A stretch of DNA of 64,000 bases from Variovorax paradoxus (GCF_029919115.1 NZ_CP123990.1:5606501-5670500), one strand, 5' to 3'. Numbered from the stretch's first letter, positions 16,474 to 24,920 are shown. Notes: a model not told the origin generated them from the letters alone. Numbers and translations are program-made.

Positions 16474-17028
16474 TCAGCCTGCGAACCAGCGCATGGGCAC
16501 CAGCACGAGCGATGGGAAAAACACAAGCAGGAACATCACGATGAATTGCGCCGTCATGAAGGGCAGCACGCCACGCGTGACTTCGTCCATCTTCATCTTG
16601 CCGACGCCCGCCACCACGTTGAGCACGGTGCCCACCGGCGGCGTGATGAGCCCGATGGCGTTGTTGATGATGAACAGCACACCGAAATAAACCGGATCGA
16701 TGCCCGCAGCCTTGACCACCGGCATCAGCACCGGCGTGAGAATCAGAATGGTCGGCGTCATGTCCATGGCCGTGCCAACGGCCATCACCAGCAGCATGAT
16801 TGCAATCAGCAGCAAGGTCTGGTTGCCCATGAAGGGCTCCAGCAGCGCGATGAGCTTGCTCGGCAGGTCGGCCACCGTAATGAGCCATGCGGACACCATG
16901 GCCGCCGCCACAAGGAACATGATCACGGCCGTGGTCTTGGCCGCACTCACGAAGACCTGGTAGAGCTGCGCGAAGTTCATCTCGCGGTAGACCACCATTG
17001 CGACGAACAGCGCATCAAACCGCGCGGC
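16474..17028 (-). pseudogene. dctM: dctM remnant: TRAP large membrane subunit missing its N-terminal half
   Basis: Only the C-terminal 180 or so residues of a TRAP large permease are present, while the family is about 425-435 residues. The frame opens right after the dctQ TAG as AARFDALFVAMVVYREMNF, which corresponds to the middle of normal DctM just after the conserved TPTEAAA region. It then continues normally (MDMTPTILILTPVLMPVV, GLITPPVGTVLNVVAGV) to the stop. An internal ATG at 16998 could start a 174-residue fragment, but such a fragment lacks half of the transport helices. The remnant is in the same frame as dctQ, so a deletion of roughly 0.8-0.9 kb joined the two genes. Confidence 0.85.
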
Positions 17029-17442
17029 CTAAACTGCTAACACACCGCCCGCTCCATTGACGATGGGGGTGTATGCGCGGGTTCCCGGCGCATCCACGTC
17101 CCAGTTGATTTTTGCCTGCGCAAGACTGCCGCTGAACAGCAGCCACGTTGCATACAGCATGAGCACATGGCCGGCCACCAGGCAGATCTTCTTGCCCATT
17201 ACCGGCAGGCGGGCCACCAGGAAGTCGGTGCCCAGGTGCGCGCGTTCGCGCACCGCCACCACCGCGCCTAGAAATGTGACCCACACAAAGAGCCAGCGCG
17301 ACACTTCCTCGGACACGGTGATGCCCGAATTGAAAGCATAGCGAAGCACCACGTTGCCGAACACCAGCACCACCATGACCGCAAGCGCCAACGCAATCAG
17401 CGCGTCGAGCACCTTGCAGTAGCCGTCGAATATCTTTTCCAT
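17029..17442 (-). pseudogene. dctQ: dctQ, TRAP small membrane subunit, C-terminally truncated by deletion
   Basis: The frame gives 137 residues from ATG 17442 (GGAGGAGAGG site upstream). It has three clear membrane segments: ALIALALAVMVVLVFGNVVLRYAF, WLFVWVTFLGAVVAV and LVAGHVLMLYATWLLFSG. The DctQ hallmark EEVSRWLFVW is present. The protein stops just after INWDVDAPGTRAYTPIVNGAGGVLAV, about where the fourth helix should begin; full-length DctQ proteins are about 160-180 residues. The TAG at 17029-17031 lies exactly at the join to the dctM remnant. The gene sits 71 bases after the aroE-like stop. Confidence 0.75.
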
Positions 17443-17513
17443 TGCCTCTCCTCCTGAACAACTTCTCATATGGGCCGGACACGCCCGGCAACTTGCCCGG
17501 CGCCGGCCGCCGC

Positions 17514-18437
17514 TCAGGCCACGCTCGGCGACCGGTAGCGCAAAGGTTTGCGAATTTCTGCCTGCATCGCGGGCGGATAGATGATCTCGCGCAGAAAATC
17601 CACGTCCTTGCGCAGGCCCTGCGCCGCCTCGGCATGGCCGAAGTACGCAAAGTAGTGCGGCATCTGCTGAATCAGCATCTCGAAGCCGGCTTGCGCGTTG
17701 AGGCCGCGGGCACGCGCGGCGCGCACCAGCGGCGTCGGCTGGTTGCGCAGCAAGATATCGAACAGCGCAGCGTGGGGCTCCATGCGCGCAACGTCCACCG
17801 GCAGCGCGTCGGACTCTTCGAGCCCCTGCGAGGTGGCATTGATGACCAGGTCGTAGCCCTCGGGTGCATTGCTGTCGACAGCCACCACGTTGGCATCGAA
17901 GAACGCATCGAGCTTGGCAGCCACGCCGGCCGCCTTGCCGGCCGAGGTGTCGTACAACGCGATGTGCTCCGCACCATCGACCGTGCCGCCTTCGGCCAGC
18001 GCCACGCCGATGGCCGCCGCGCTCACGCCGGCGCCAAGAATGAGCACCCGCTTGCCGCGGAACGGAATGTTGAAATGATCGAGCGCGCCGAGCAGGCCCT
18101 CGCCGTCGAAGAGGTCGCCTTCGAGTTCGTTGTTATCGATGCGGCGCACCACGTTGACCGACCCCGCCACGCGCCCGAACAGGCCGCAGCCGTCGAGCAG
18201 GTCGACCGCCAGCGGCTTGTGCGGAGGCGCAATGACCATGCCGCGCACGTTGCGGGCCAGGAAGGCCGACTTGAGGAACACCGCGAAGTCGCGCAGCGGC
18301 ACCTGCATGGGCACCAGCACCGCGTCGATGCCGAAGCGCTCGAAAACGGCGTTGAACATGCGCGGCAGGCGCACGTTGCGCACGGGGTCGCCGGGAATCA
18401 GGTACGCCAGGGTGCTGCCGTTGATGGAGGTGGTCAT
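17514..18437 (-). CDS. Shikimate dehydrogenase family protein (paralogue 2)
   Basis: A 307-residue AroE-family protein, first gene of the minus-strand catabolic series. The substrate-domain start LAYLIPGDPVRNVRLPRMFNAVF corresponds to the shikimate-binding region, IAPPHK near residue 71 carries the catalytic Lys, and GAGVSAAAIGVALAEGG is the nucleotide loop. It shares layout with the protein at 14551 but is clearly diverged and has a 30-residue C-terminal extension. The two may split shikimate and quinate between them (inference). A PcaR/PobR-like palindrome lies 118 bases upstream of its ATG. Confidence 0.88.
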   Translation of the reverse strand: MTTSINGSTLAYLIPGDPVRNVRLPRMFNAVFERFGIDAVLVPMQVPLRDFAVFLKSAFLARNVRGMVIAPPHKPLAVDLLDGCGLFGRVAGSVNVVRRIDNNELEGDLFDGEGLLGALDHFNIPFRGKRVLILGAGVSAAAIGVALAEGGTVDGAEHIALYDTSAGKAAGVAAKLDAFFDANVVAVDSNAPEGYDLVINATSQGLEESDALPVDVARMEPHAALFDILLRNQPTPLVRAARARGLNAQAGFEMLIQQMPHYFAYFGHAEAAQGLRKDVDFLREIIYPPAMQAEIRKPLRYRSPSVA

Positions 18438-18554
18438 GTCTTGCCTCTTTGTGCGGCAATCGCTCCAAAGCCATCGCCAGGGCGGACTTTATCCACCTTC
18501 GCCATCGGCCTCACCCTCGCACGCACCCAAAATGCACGACTATCATCTCTACGC

Positions 18555-18569
18555 GTTCGATGATCGAAC
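18555..18569. promoter_or_regulatory. PcaR/PobR-type operator between IclR regulator and catabolic operon
   Basis: GTTCGATGATCGAAC is a perfect 15-base palindrome around a central G. It matches the site form known for IclR-family PcaR/PobR/PcaU regulators (GTTCGATAATCGCAC). It sits in the 199-base divergent space, 118 bases from the shikimate dehydrogenase start and 67 bases from the IclR start. A near copy occurs before quiC at 10751-10765. Confidence 0.65.
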
Positions 18570-18636
18570 AAAAACAGGGTTAATCCTGATGAACGCCGAA
18601 TGCGGGAGCGCCGCCCGCACGGCAAACTCCCGCCCC

Positions 18637-19431
18637 ATGAGCACCGATCTCAACGATTCTTCCCCCGCCCCGCCGGGCCTGGACAAGCGCGACTGGATTG
18701 CCGGCCTGGAGCGCGGCGTGAGCATCATCGAGGCCTTCGACGACGCCCACCCGCGCCTGACCGCCAGCCAGGCCGGCGAGCGCACGGGCATGACGCGCAC
18801 GGCCGCGCGCCGCTATCTGCTGACGCTGCAGCACATGGGCTACGTGGCAAGCGACGGCAAGCTGTTCTGGCTGACGCCGCGCGTGCTGCGGCTGGGCCAG
18901 TCCTACCTCGACTCGGCGCGGCTGCCGCGCATCGTGCAGCCGTTTCTGCAGCGCGTGGCCGCGGGCACCAACGAGATCGCCTACCTGAGCGTGATGGACG
19001 GCGACGAGGTCGTCTACATCGCGCGCAACGGCCCCAACCGCAGCATGAGCACCGGCTACGTGCTCGGCGCGCGCGTGCCGGCGCAGGTCACGGCCGCGGG
19101 CATGCTGATGCTGGCCCTGCGCGGTGATGCCGAACTGGCCGAATGGCTTGCCACGCGCCAGTTGCAGGTGTTCACATCGCACACCATCGCAAGCAAGGAG
19201 CGCATGAAGCTGGAGCTGGCTCGCATCCGCGCACAAGGCTGGGCCCTGTCGGAGCAGCAGCTCGACCTCAACTCGCGCGGCATTGCGGTGCCGCTGCGCG
19301 ACCGGCACGGCATGCTGCTGGGCGCGCTCAACATCACCATGCCCATGGGCCACGAAAGCTCCGAGGACGCAGTGGCGCGCGTGCTGCCGGTGCTGCGCGA
19401 GACGGCCCAGGCGATGCGCAACCTGATCTGA
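18637..19431 (+). CDS. IclR family regulator, PcaR/PobR/PcaU-like
   Basis: A 264-residue regulator. The winged HTH (about residues 20-85) reads KRDWIAGLERGVSIIEAFDD with HPRLTASQAGERTGMTRTAARRYLLTLQHMGYV, very close to the PcaR/PobR/PcaU branch; the effector domain follows with DGDEVVYIARN and a C-terminal LNITMPMG. An alternative ATG at 18589 would add 16 residues. It is divergent from the catabolic series with a matching palindrome between them, so it very probably activates or represses that series in response to a pathway acid such as protocatechuate or 3-oxoadipate (ligand inferred). Confidence 0.93.
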   Translation: MSTDLNDSSPAPPGLDKRDWIAGLERGVSIIEAFDDAHPRLTASQAGERTGMTRTAARRYLLTLQHMGYVASDGKLFWLTPRVLRLGQSYLDSARLPRIVQPFLQRVAAGTNEIAYLSVMDGDEVVYIARNGPNRSMSTGYVLGARVPAQVTAAGMLMLALRGDAELAEWLATRQLQVFTSHTIASKERMKLELARIRAQGWALSEQQLDLNSRGIAVPLRDRHGMLLGALNITMPMGHESSEDAVARVLPVLRETAQAMRNLI

Positions 19432-19496
19432 CCGGGCTGCGGCCACATTCGTCGGGCAAGATGCTCCCCTCACACAAAAGCTATGGAGACAAATTC

Positions 19497-20504
19497 ATGT
19501 CCGACAACTTCCTGAACGATCAACTGTCCACACGCCGCCAATGGCTGCAAGGCGGCGGTGCACTGGCTGCGAGCGGGCTGCTGCCCTCGATCTCGGCCGC
19601 ACAGGCCGCGTGGCCCAGCAAGTCGATCCGCTTCGTCGTGCCCTTCGCGCCGGGCGGCAGCTCGGAAATCGTGGCGCGTTCCACCGCCGCCGAGCTTTCA
19701 CGTACGCTGGGGCAGAGCGTGTTCGTCGACAACAAGCCGGGCGCGGCCGGCAACATTGCCATGAGCGAGGTGGCGCGCGCCACCGACCAGCACACCTTGA
19801 TCCTCGGGCACATCGGCACGCTGGCGGTCAACCCGTACATCTTTGCCAAGCTGCCCTACGACGCGAACAAGGACTTCAAGCCCGTGAGCCTGCTGGCCAA
19901 GGTGCCCAGCCTGTATGTGGTGCACCCCGACGTGCCGGCGCAGAACCTGAAAGAGTTCCTCGCGTATGCCAAGTCGAAACCGGGCAAGCTGAGCTACGGC
20001 TCCGCGGGCAACGGCAGCGCGGGCCACCTGGCCTTCGAGTACCTGAAGATGACCGCCAACGTCTTCATGCTGCATGTGCCCTACCGCGGCACCGGCCCCA
20101 TGGTGACCGACCTGCTCTCGGGCCGGCTCGACGCCTCTGCCATCGGCGCGGCGGCAATCATTCCCTTCATCAAGGCAGGCAAGGTGCGCTGTATTGCCAC
20201 GGGTTCGGCCAAGCGCTTGCCGCAACTTCCGGACGTGGCCACGGTGGCCGAGCAAGGCTTTCCGGGTTTCGAAATGACGCAGTGGTACGGCATGCTTGCG
20301 CCGGCCAGCATCGAGCCCGCTCAGCTGGCCAAGCTCTCGGCCGAGACGATGAAGGCGGTGAAGTCGCCCGACTCCACGCAGCGGTTGAGCGCCGATGCGG
20401 CCGAGGTGGTCGGCGGCACGCCGGAGCAGTTCGCCCAATTCATTGCGGCCGAGCAGGCCCGCTGGCAAAAAGTGATCGCAAGGGCAAACATCAAGCCGGA
20501 CTGA
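19497..20504 (+). CDS. Bug-family tripartite tricarboxylate transporter substrate-binding protein
   Basis: A 335-residue TctC-like receptor. The N-terminus has a twin-arginine-like signal (TRRQWLQGGGALAASGLLPSISAAQA), followed by KSIRFVVPFAPGGSSEIVAR and the VPYRGTGPMVTDLLSGRL block. It follows the IclR gene by 65 bases on the same strand. No TctA/B genes are nearby. Its place beside the regulator suggests it binds a hydroaromatic or aromatic acid handled by the block, but this is inference. A twin-Arg signal is unusual for Bug proteins, which more often use Sec; the pattern has no obvious consensus Phe after the arginines. Confidence 0.92.
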   Translation: MSDNFLNDQLSTRRQWLQGGGALAASGLLPSISAAQAAWPSKSIRFVVPFAPGGSSEIVARSTAAELSRTLGQSVFVDNKPGAAGNIAMSEVARATDQHTLILGHIGTLAVNPYIFAKLPYDANKDFKPVSLLAKVPSLYVVHPDVPAQNLKEFLAYAKSKPGKLSYGSAGNGSAGHLAFEYLKMTANVFMLHVPYRGTGPMVTDLLSGRLDASAIGAAAIIPFIKAGKVRCIATGSAKRLPQLPDVATVAEQGFPGFEMTQWYGMLAPASIEPAQLAKLSAETMKAVKSPDSTQRLSADAAEVVGGTPEQFAQFIAAEQARWQKVIARANIKPD

Positions 20505-20534
20505 GCCGGGCCTGAACGGGCTTTTGCTGTGCGC

Positions 20535-21185
20535 TCACGCCGATGGGCGTGCCAGCGTTGCGAGCTTCTTCTTCGCACTTTGCAAGAGGCCAACCTTCTC
20601 GGCCGGGGGTTGAGCCTTTGTATCGCCCAGGGCAATGATCTCGAGCGCGCCCGGCGCCGCCAGCTTCGGCGCGAGCGGGTCGCGCGGCGGAAGGCTGTTG
20701 AACCGGGTGTTCGAGATGACGTGCACCTTCAGGTGGCGGTGAATGTTTTTCGACAGCTTCTGGCATGCGGCCTTCATGGCGGATTCATCCGGCATGAGCT
20801 GGCCGTGCACGACGAGAAGCTCCAGGGTGCCGTCCTTGTCTTCTTCGAGGATGAAGGCGCGCATGACCGAGTCCTTGAACTTGGAGCGCAGCATGGAGCG
20901 AACCGGTTCGGCTGCGGCAAATGACTTGAGCGCGATGCTTCGCAATTCGTGGTGAAAGATGAACGCGCGATCGACCGCGAAGGTTTCGCCCTCGTCTGCC
21001 TTCAGCTTGTTCCGCTTCAGGATGCCGCTGCCGACAAGATGCTCCAGCGTGCGCGCTGCATCATCGGGTTCGAGCTTCGAGCGCTTGGCCAGCTCGCTGG
21101 AAGACAGCGGCTGGTCCGGCGCCGCGTAGGCGACCATCAGTATCTTTTGTACTTCGGGGGCGAAGAGGAAATCTGCGGCACTCAT
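20535..21185 (-). CDS. Winged-helix protein with a degenerate nucleotidyltransferase-like C-terminal part
   Basis: A 216-residue protein with no confident family name. Residues 1-75 look like an ArsR/MarR-type winged helix (SSSELAKRSKLEPDDAARTLEHLVGSGILKRN). The middle (SIALKSFAAAEPVRSMLRSKFKDSVMRAFILEEDKDGTLELLVVHG) aligns by eye with the HTH-plus-MNT nucleotidyltransferase layout, but the GS-x(9)-DxD catalytic motif is missing. The tail is Pro/Lys-rich. It is probably a DNA-binding regulator that has lost or never had transferase activity (inference). It is convergent with the Bug gene, 30 bases apart. Confidence 0.6.
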   Translation of the reverse strand: MSAADFLFAPEVQKILMVAYAAPDQPLSSSELAKRSKLEPDDAARTLEHLVGSGILKRNKLKADEGETFAVDRAFIFHHELRSIALKSFAAAEPVRSMLRSKFKDSVMRAFILEEDKDGTLELLVVHGQLMPDESAMKAACQKLSKNIHRHLKVHVISNTRFNSLPPRDPLAPKLAAPGALEIIALGDTKAQPPAEKVGLLQSAKKKLATLARPSA

Positions 21186-21397
21186 TCTTTGCGGTTTTCT
21201 ACAAGACGGACTGCATTATCGAAACTCCCGCGCGCGCCCCTTTCGAACTTCTGGTCTTCGCGAAGTTGCCGCATGGCCCGAGCGAACTTCTCCGCGGCGT
21301 TTTCGAGGCGTATTCCGTCACGGCGCATGGCGCAGGCCTACAAGTGCGGCCGGGTCCGGTAAGTAGAACGGTTGAACACCAACAAGGAGCTTCAGCC

Positions 21398-21895
21398 ATG
21401 GGCCTCGAACACACGATCGGCAAGACCGAACAATCGGATATTGCGCAAGGGTCCACCCGGTACTGGGCGCCTTGCCTGGGTGTGGCGCTGGTGGCAATGT
21501 CGCTTTTCTACGTGACGCTGAAAGACCTGGTTCAAGAGAGCGCGGCACGGGCACCGGCCTTGGCGCCCGCTGTCATGCCGGCGCATGTCGAGCCCGCCAT
21601 ACCGGGCACCGGCACGCGCACGTCGACGGACGAAGTGGCCCGCTCTTCCCCTGAGCCTGTCATGCCCATGTCTCCCTATGCGCCCGCTTACGCGCCGCTA
21701 GCCAACGCAAACTTCGGCAGCATGGACCCCGCGCCCGCGGAGCCGAAAGCCAAGGCCGCGCCGGCCGTCGTCGAAGTGCACAAGTGCGTGATGCCCGAGG
21801 GCGAAGCGAGCTATTCCGATGGGCCTTGCCCCGAAGGCGCGCTTGCGAGCACCTTGCGGCTGCCGCGCAACCTGCATGCATCGGCAAGCCTCTGA
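21398..21895 (+). CDS. Hypothetical membrane-anchored protein with DUF4124-like C-terminal Cys segment
   Basis: A 165-residue protein. The ATG at 21398 has an AAGGAGC site. One membrane helix (about residues 24-42, WAPCLGVALVAMSLFYVTL) is followed by a Pro/Ala-rich linker and a C-terminal segment, HKCVMPEGEASYSDGPCPEGA. That segment resembles the short Cys-x-Tyr-Ser-Asp-x-Pro-Cys motif of DUF4124 proteins, which are usually periplasmic. The function is unknown. It is divergent from the winged-helix gene over 212 bases that contain several GAACTTC-like repeats but no promoter that can be called. Confidence 0.6.
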   Translation: MGLEHTIGKTEQSDIAQGSTRYWAPCLGVALVAMSLFYVTLKDLVQESAARAPALAPAVMPAHVEPAIPGTGTRTSTDEVARSSPEPVMPMSPYAPAYAPLANANFGSMDPAPAEPKAKAAPAVVEVHKCVMPEGEASYSDGPCPEGALASTLRLPRNLHASASL

Positions 21896-21938
21896 ATTGT
21901 GAGTGCGTGATCTGCGAGGTTTGAGAGCGGAAGTCCGC

Positions 21939-23162
21939 TCAGGCCGCCTTCAGGAACACATCGTGGTCGGGCGCGAAGTTGGCGTGCAGCGGCAACATGG
22001 CCCCGCCGAGCGCGCAAGCCTGCGCGCCCAGCCTTCCGCCGTGCAGCTGCGGCGGCCAGAGCCCTTCCCAATTGCACTGGGCCAGCGCCGCGCGCGTCTG
22101 TTCGAGCAACGCCTGCAGCAGCGAGCGCGACATCGAGCCATCCATCACCACGTCGGCCAGGTCGAGCACCGCTGTGCTGCTCACGATGGCATGCGCCAAG
22201 GCCAGCGATGCGGAGCCCAGCCAAGCCTGCGTGACAGCGGCATATGGCGGCTGCAGCGCGCGTTCGTCGTAGGCCGCGGTGGTGTCGAGCCCTTCCGCCT
22301 GCAGCCGCTGCTCCAGCTCCCAGAGCGAAGCCTCGGCCATCACCTGCGGCGGCATCGCCCCACCGGCCCGCACCGACTGCATCGGCAACGAAGCCAATGC
22401 GCCCGCATTGCCGTGCGCACCGGTGTGCAGGTGCGAATCGATGACCAGCCCGCCCCCCACGAAGGTGTCGACGAAGATGTACAGAAAGCTCTTCAGGTCG
22501 TGCCCGCGCCCACCGACCAACTCCGCCACGCACGCGGCCACCGTGTCGCGCGCAAAGCTCACCGGCACATCGGTGCGCGCCCTCACCTCGGCCAGCAGGT
22601 CCATCTGGTTCCACTCGTCCGACTGCGCCTTGGACAAGCCCAGCGTGCGGTGCCAGCCGCCAAGCAGGAATGGTGCGGCCAGGCCCACGCCCACGTTGCG
22701 CGTGGCCAGCGGCCCGAGCCCGTCGCGCAGGCGATGAATATGCTCGGCAATGGCGGGCAGCAACGCCTGCGCATCCGGAAAGTCGTAGCTCATGGCGTGG
22801 CGCTCGCGCACCTGCGCTGCAAAGTCGATCAGCAACCATTCGGCGCCGCGCCGCCCCACCTTGATGCCGATGGCAAAGGCGCCGTCCGGGTTGAGCGCCA
22901 ACGGCACCGACGGCTGGCCGATGCGGCCGCGGACGCGGCCCTGCTTGACGATGAGCTGGTCTTCCTCGAGCCGCGCGGTAATAAGCCCGATGGTCTGCGC
23001 GCTCAGTCCGGTGAGCCGCGCGAGGTCGGCCTTCGGCAGGCTGGTGTGAACGCGCAGGGCCTGCAGCACCACGCGCTCGTTGAACTGGCGCATGCCCACC
23101 TGGTTGGAGCCGCGCGGGCGCAACAGGTCGGGCGGGCGCACAGCGACTTCTGCATCAGGCAT
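21939..23162 (-). CDS. ROK family transcriptional regulator (NagC/XylR type)
   Basis: A 407-residue protein. The N-terminal HTH (about 25-85: RVVLQALRVHTSLPKADLARLTGLSAQTIGLITARLEEDQLI) precedes a ROK domain with VGVGLAAPF, FARDTVAACVAEL and FLYIFVDTFVGGGLVIDSHLHTGAHGNAGALA. The glucokinase-type catalytic Asp is not evident at the usual position, consistent with a regulator. It is the last gene of the frcB-frcC-frcA operon, and its ATG overlaps the frcA stop by 8 bases. Its likely operator is the palindrome at 26057-26077 and its ligand the sugar imported by the system (inference). Confidence 0.92.
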   Translation of the reverse strand: MPDAEVAVRPPDLLRPRGSNQVGMRQFNERVVLQALRVHTSLPKADLARLTGLSAQTIGLITARLEEDQLIVKQGRVRGRIGQPSVPLALNPDGAFAIGIKVGRRGAEWLLIDFAAQVRERHAMSYDFPDAQALLPAIAEHIHRLRDGLGPLATRNVGVGLAAPFLLGGWHRTLGLSKAQSDEWNQMDLLAEVRARTDVPVSFARDTVAACVAELVGGRGHDLKSFLYIFVDTFVGGGLVIDSHLHTGAHGNAGALASLPMQSVRAGGAMPPQVMAEASLWELEQRLQAEGLDTTAAYDERALQPPYAAVTQAWLGSASLALAHAIVSSTAVLDLADVVMDGSMSRSLLQALLEQTRAALAQCNWEGLWPPQLHGGRLGAQACALGGAMLPLHANFAPDHDVFLKAA

Positions 23163-23961
23163 GCGCCTCCGCGGGCAGTTGGTCGGCCGTCATGGCGCCG
23201 GTCATCACGGCCACCGTATCGCTCATGCTGATGTTCTTCGGGTTGAGCACCGCCGCGCGCTTGCCGAGCCGCGCCACGTGAATGCGGTCGGCCACCTCGA
23301 ACACATGCGGCATGTTGTGGCTGATGAGCACCACCGGCAGGCCGCGGTCGCGCACGCGGCGGATCAGTTCGAGCACCATGTTGCCTTCCTTCACGCCAAG
23401 CGCTGCGGTGGGCTCGTCCATGATGACCACGTGCCGCGCGAAGGCCGCGCTGCGCGCCACGGCCACGCATTGCCGCTGTCCGCCGGAAAGCGTTTCGACC
23501 GCCTGCGTCATCGACTGGATGCCGACCTTCAGGTCTGCCATGCGCGCGGCGCTTTCCTGCAGCATCTTTTTCTTGTCGAGCATGCGCAGCACGTTGCCCA
23601 TGAAGCCCGGGCGGCGCAGCTCGCGGCCGAGAAAGAGGTTCTCGTAGATGGTCATGGCGGGTGCCACGGCCAGATCCTGGTAGACCGTTTCGATGCCCGC
23701 GCGGCGCGCGTCGAGCGGGTTGCGAAAATGCACCGGCGCGCCGTCGAGCAGGATCTCGCCTTCGTCCGGCACCACCGCGCCCGAAAGCGCCTTGATGAGC
23801 GAAGACTTGCCCGCGCCGTTGTCGCCGATCACCGCGAGGATTTCTCCTTCGCGCAGCTCGAAGTCGACACCGTCGAGCGCCGTCACCTGGCCGTAGCGCT
23901 TCACCAGGCCCTTGGCCTGCATCACGATCTTGGCGGATTTGGGATTGGCTACTGCGTTCAT
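23155..23961 (-). CDS. frcA: Sugar ABC transporter ATP-binding protein, fructose (Frc) type
   Basis: A 268-residue single nucleotide-binding domain: Walker A GDNGAGKSS near residue 46, signature LSGGQRQCVAVAR near residue 150, and VVIMDEPTAAL as Walker B. The Cys after LSGGQRQ is normal for this subgroup. Most ribose/xylose importers carry a double domain of about 500 residues; a single domain is characteristic of the Frc subtype. It shares one base with the permease stop and overlaps the ROK gene by 8 bases. Confidence 0.9.
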   Translation of the reverse strand: MNAVANPKSAKIVMQAKGLVKRYGQVTALDGVDFELREGEILAVIGDNGAGKSSLIKALSGAVVPDEGEILLDGAPVHFRNPLDARRAGIETVYQDLAVAPAMTIYENLFLGRELRRPGFMGNVLRMLDKKKMLQESAARMADLKVGIQSMTQAVETLSGGQRQCVAVARSAAFARHVVIMDEPTAALGVKEGNMVLELIRRVRDRGLPVVLISHNMPHVFEVADRIHVARLGKRAAVLNPKNISMSDTVAVMTGAMTADQLPAEAHA

Positions 23962-24920
23962 CAGCGTGCTCCCCGGCGCGAGAGTTGATCGGCCGCCACC
24001 GCAAGAATCACCAGCACGCCCGTTACCAGCACCTGGTAGATCGACGACACGCCCATGAGCGTGAGCCCGTTGCGGAACACCCCGACGATGAGCACGCCGA
24101 TGAGCGAACCCAGCACGATGCCGCGCCCACCGAACAGGCTGGTGCCGCCGAGCACCACGGCCGTGATCGCGTCGAGGTTCTCGGTCTGGCCCGCATTCGG
24201 GTCGCCCACGCCGGTGCGCGCCACCGACAGCAGCGATGCAATGCCGTAGAGCACGCCTGCGGCCACATACACGCCCAGCAGCACGCGCTGCGTTGGAATG
24301 CCCACCAGGCGCGTGGCCTCGGCGTTGTTACCTACCGCGTAGATGTGCCGGCCCGCGGCCGTTTCGCGCAGCACGAACCATGCAAGCGCATACAGCACCA
24401 GCATCAGCACCGCGCCCCAGGCCACTTCGGCATTGCCGATGCTGAAGGTGGTGCCCAGACCGGTGAGGCCGGAGGGCAAGTCGGTGATGGTCTGCGACGA
24501 CGAATACAGCTGCGTGATGGCAAACGCGATGTTCAGCGTACCCAGCGTCACGATGAACGGCGGCAGCTTGATGCGCGTGACCAGCAGGCCGTTGAGCAGG
24601 CCGAACAGCGTCGTCACGCCAATGCCGCACAAGATGGCCACCGGCACCGGCAGGCCGAGCTCGGTGGCGAACTTGGTCATGATGATGCTGCCCAGCGCCA
24701 TTACCATGCCGCACGACAGGTCGATGCCCGCCGTGAGAATGATCAGCGTCTGGCCGATGGCGATCACGCCGACCACCATCACCTGCTGCATGATCAGCGA
24801 GAGGTTGCCGCCCGTCAGAAACCGATCGGACTGCGTCGCAAAGAAGATGCATGCGCCAAGCAGGGCCAGCCACGGCCCCAGGGCGCCCCACGGAATGTGG
24901 TGCGTCGGAGATTTCGCCAT
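23961..24920 (-). CDS. frcC: Sugar ABC transporter permease, RbsC/FrcC family
   Basis: A 319-residue integral membrane protein with about 9-10 helices. Typical branched-sugar permease blocks are QVMVVGVIAIGQTLIILTAGIDLSCGMVMALGSI near residue 50, FIVTLGTLNIAFAI near 120 and LDAITAVVLGGTSLFGGRGIVLGSLIGVLIVGVFRNGLTLMGV near 250. The ATG at 24920 begins MAKSPTHH; the frame is open upstream but lies in the intergenic stretch. The gene is 19 bases downstream of the binding-protein stop. Confidence 0.92.
   Translation of the reverse strand: MAKSPTHHIPWGALGPWLALLGACIFFATQSDRFLTGGNLSLIMQQVMVVGVIAIGQTLIILTAGIDLSCGMVMALGSIIMTKFATELGLPVPVAILCGIGVTTLFGLLNGLLVTRIKLPPFIVTLGTLNIAFAITQLYSSSQTITDLPSGLTGLGTTFSIGNAEVAWGAVLMLVLYALAWFVLRETAAGRHIYAVGNNAEATRLVGIPTQRVLLGVYVAAGVLYGIASLLSVARTGVGDPNAGQTENLDAITAVVLGGTSLFGGRGIVLGSLIGVLIVGVFRNGLTLMGVSSIYQVLVTGVLVILAVAADQLSRRGAR

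Noticed and set aside
16474..16998. A complete short TRAP large subunit starting at ATG 16998
   Set aside because: It lacks the N-terminal half of the transport domain, and coding similarity continues upstream of the ATG to the dctQ TAG, so it is a remnant.
20505..20534. GC stem and TTTT in the gap between the Bug gene and the winged-helix gene
   Set aside because: The stem has only three to four consecutive pairs; not supported as a terminator.
21186..21397. GAACTTC repeats as a sigma-E-like promoter for the membrane-anchored protein
   Set aside because: No -10 partner at a proper distance; the repeats do not form a consistent motif.
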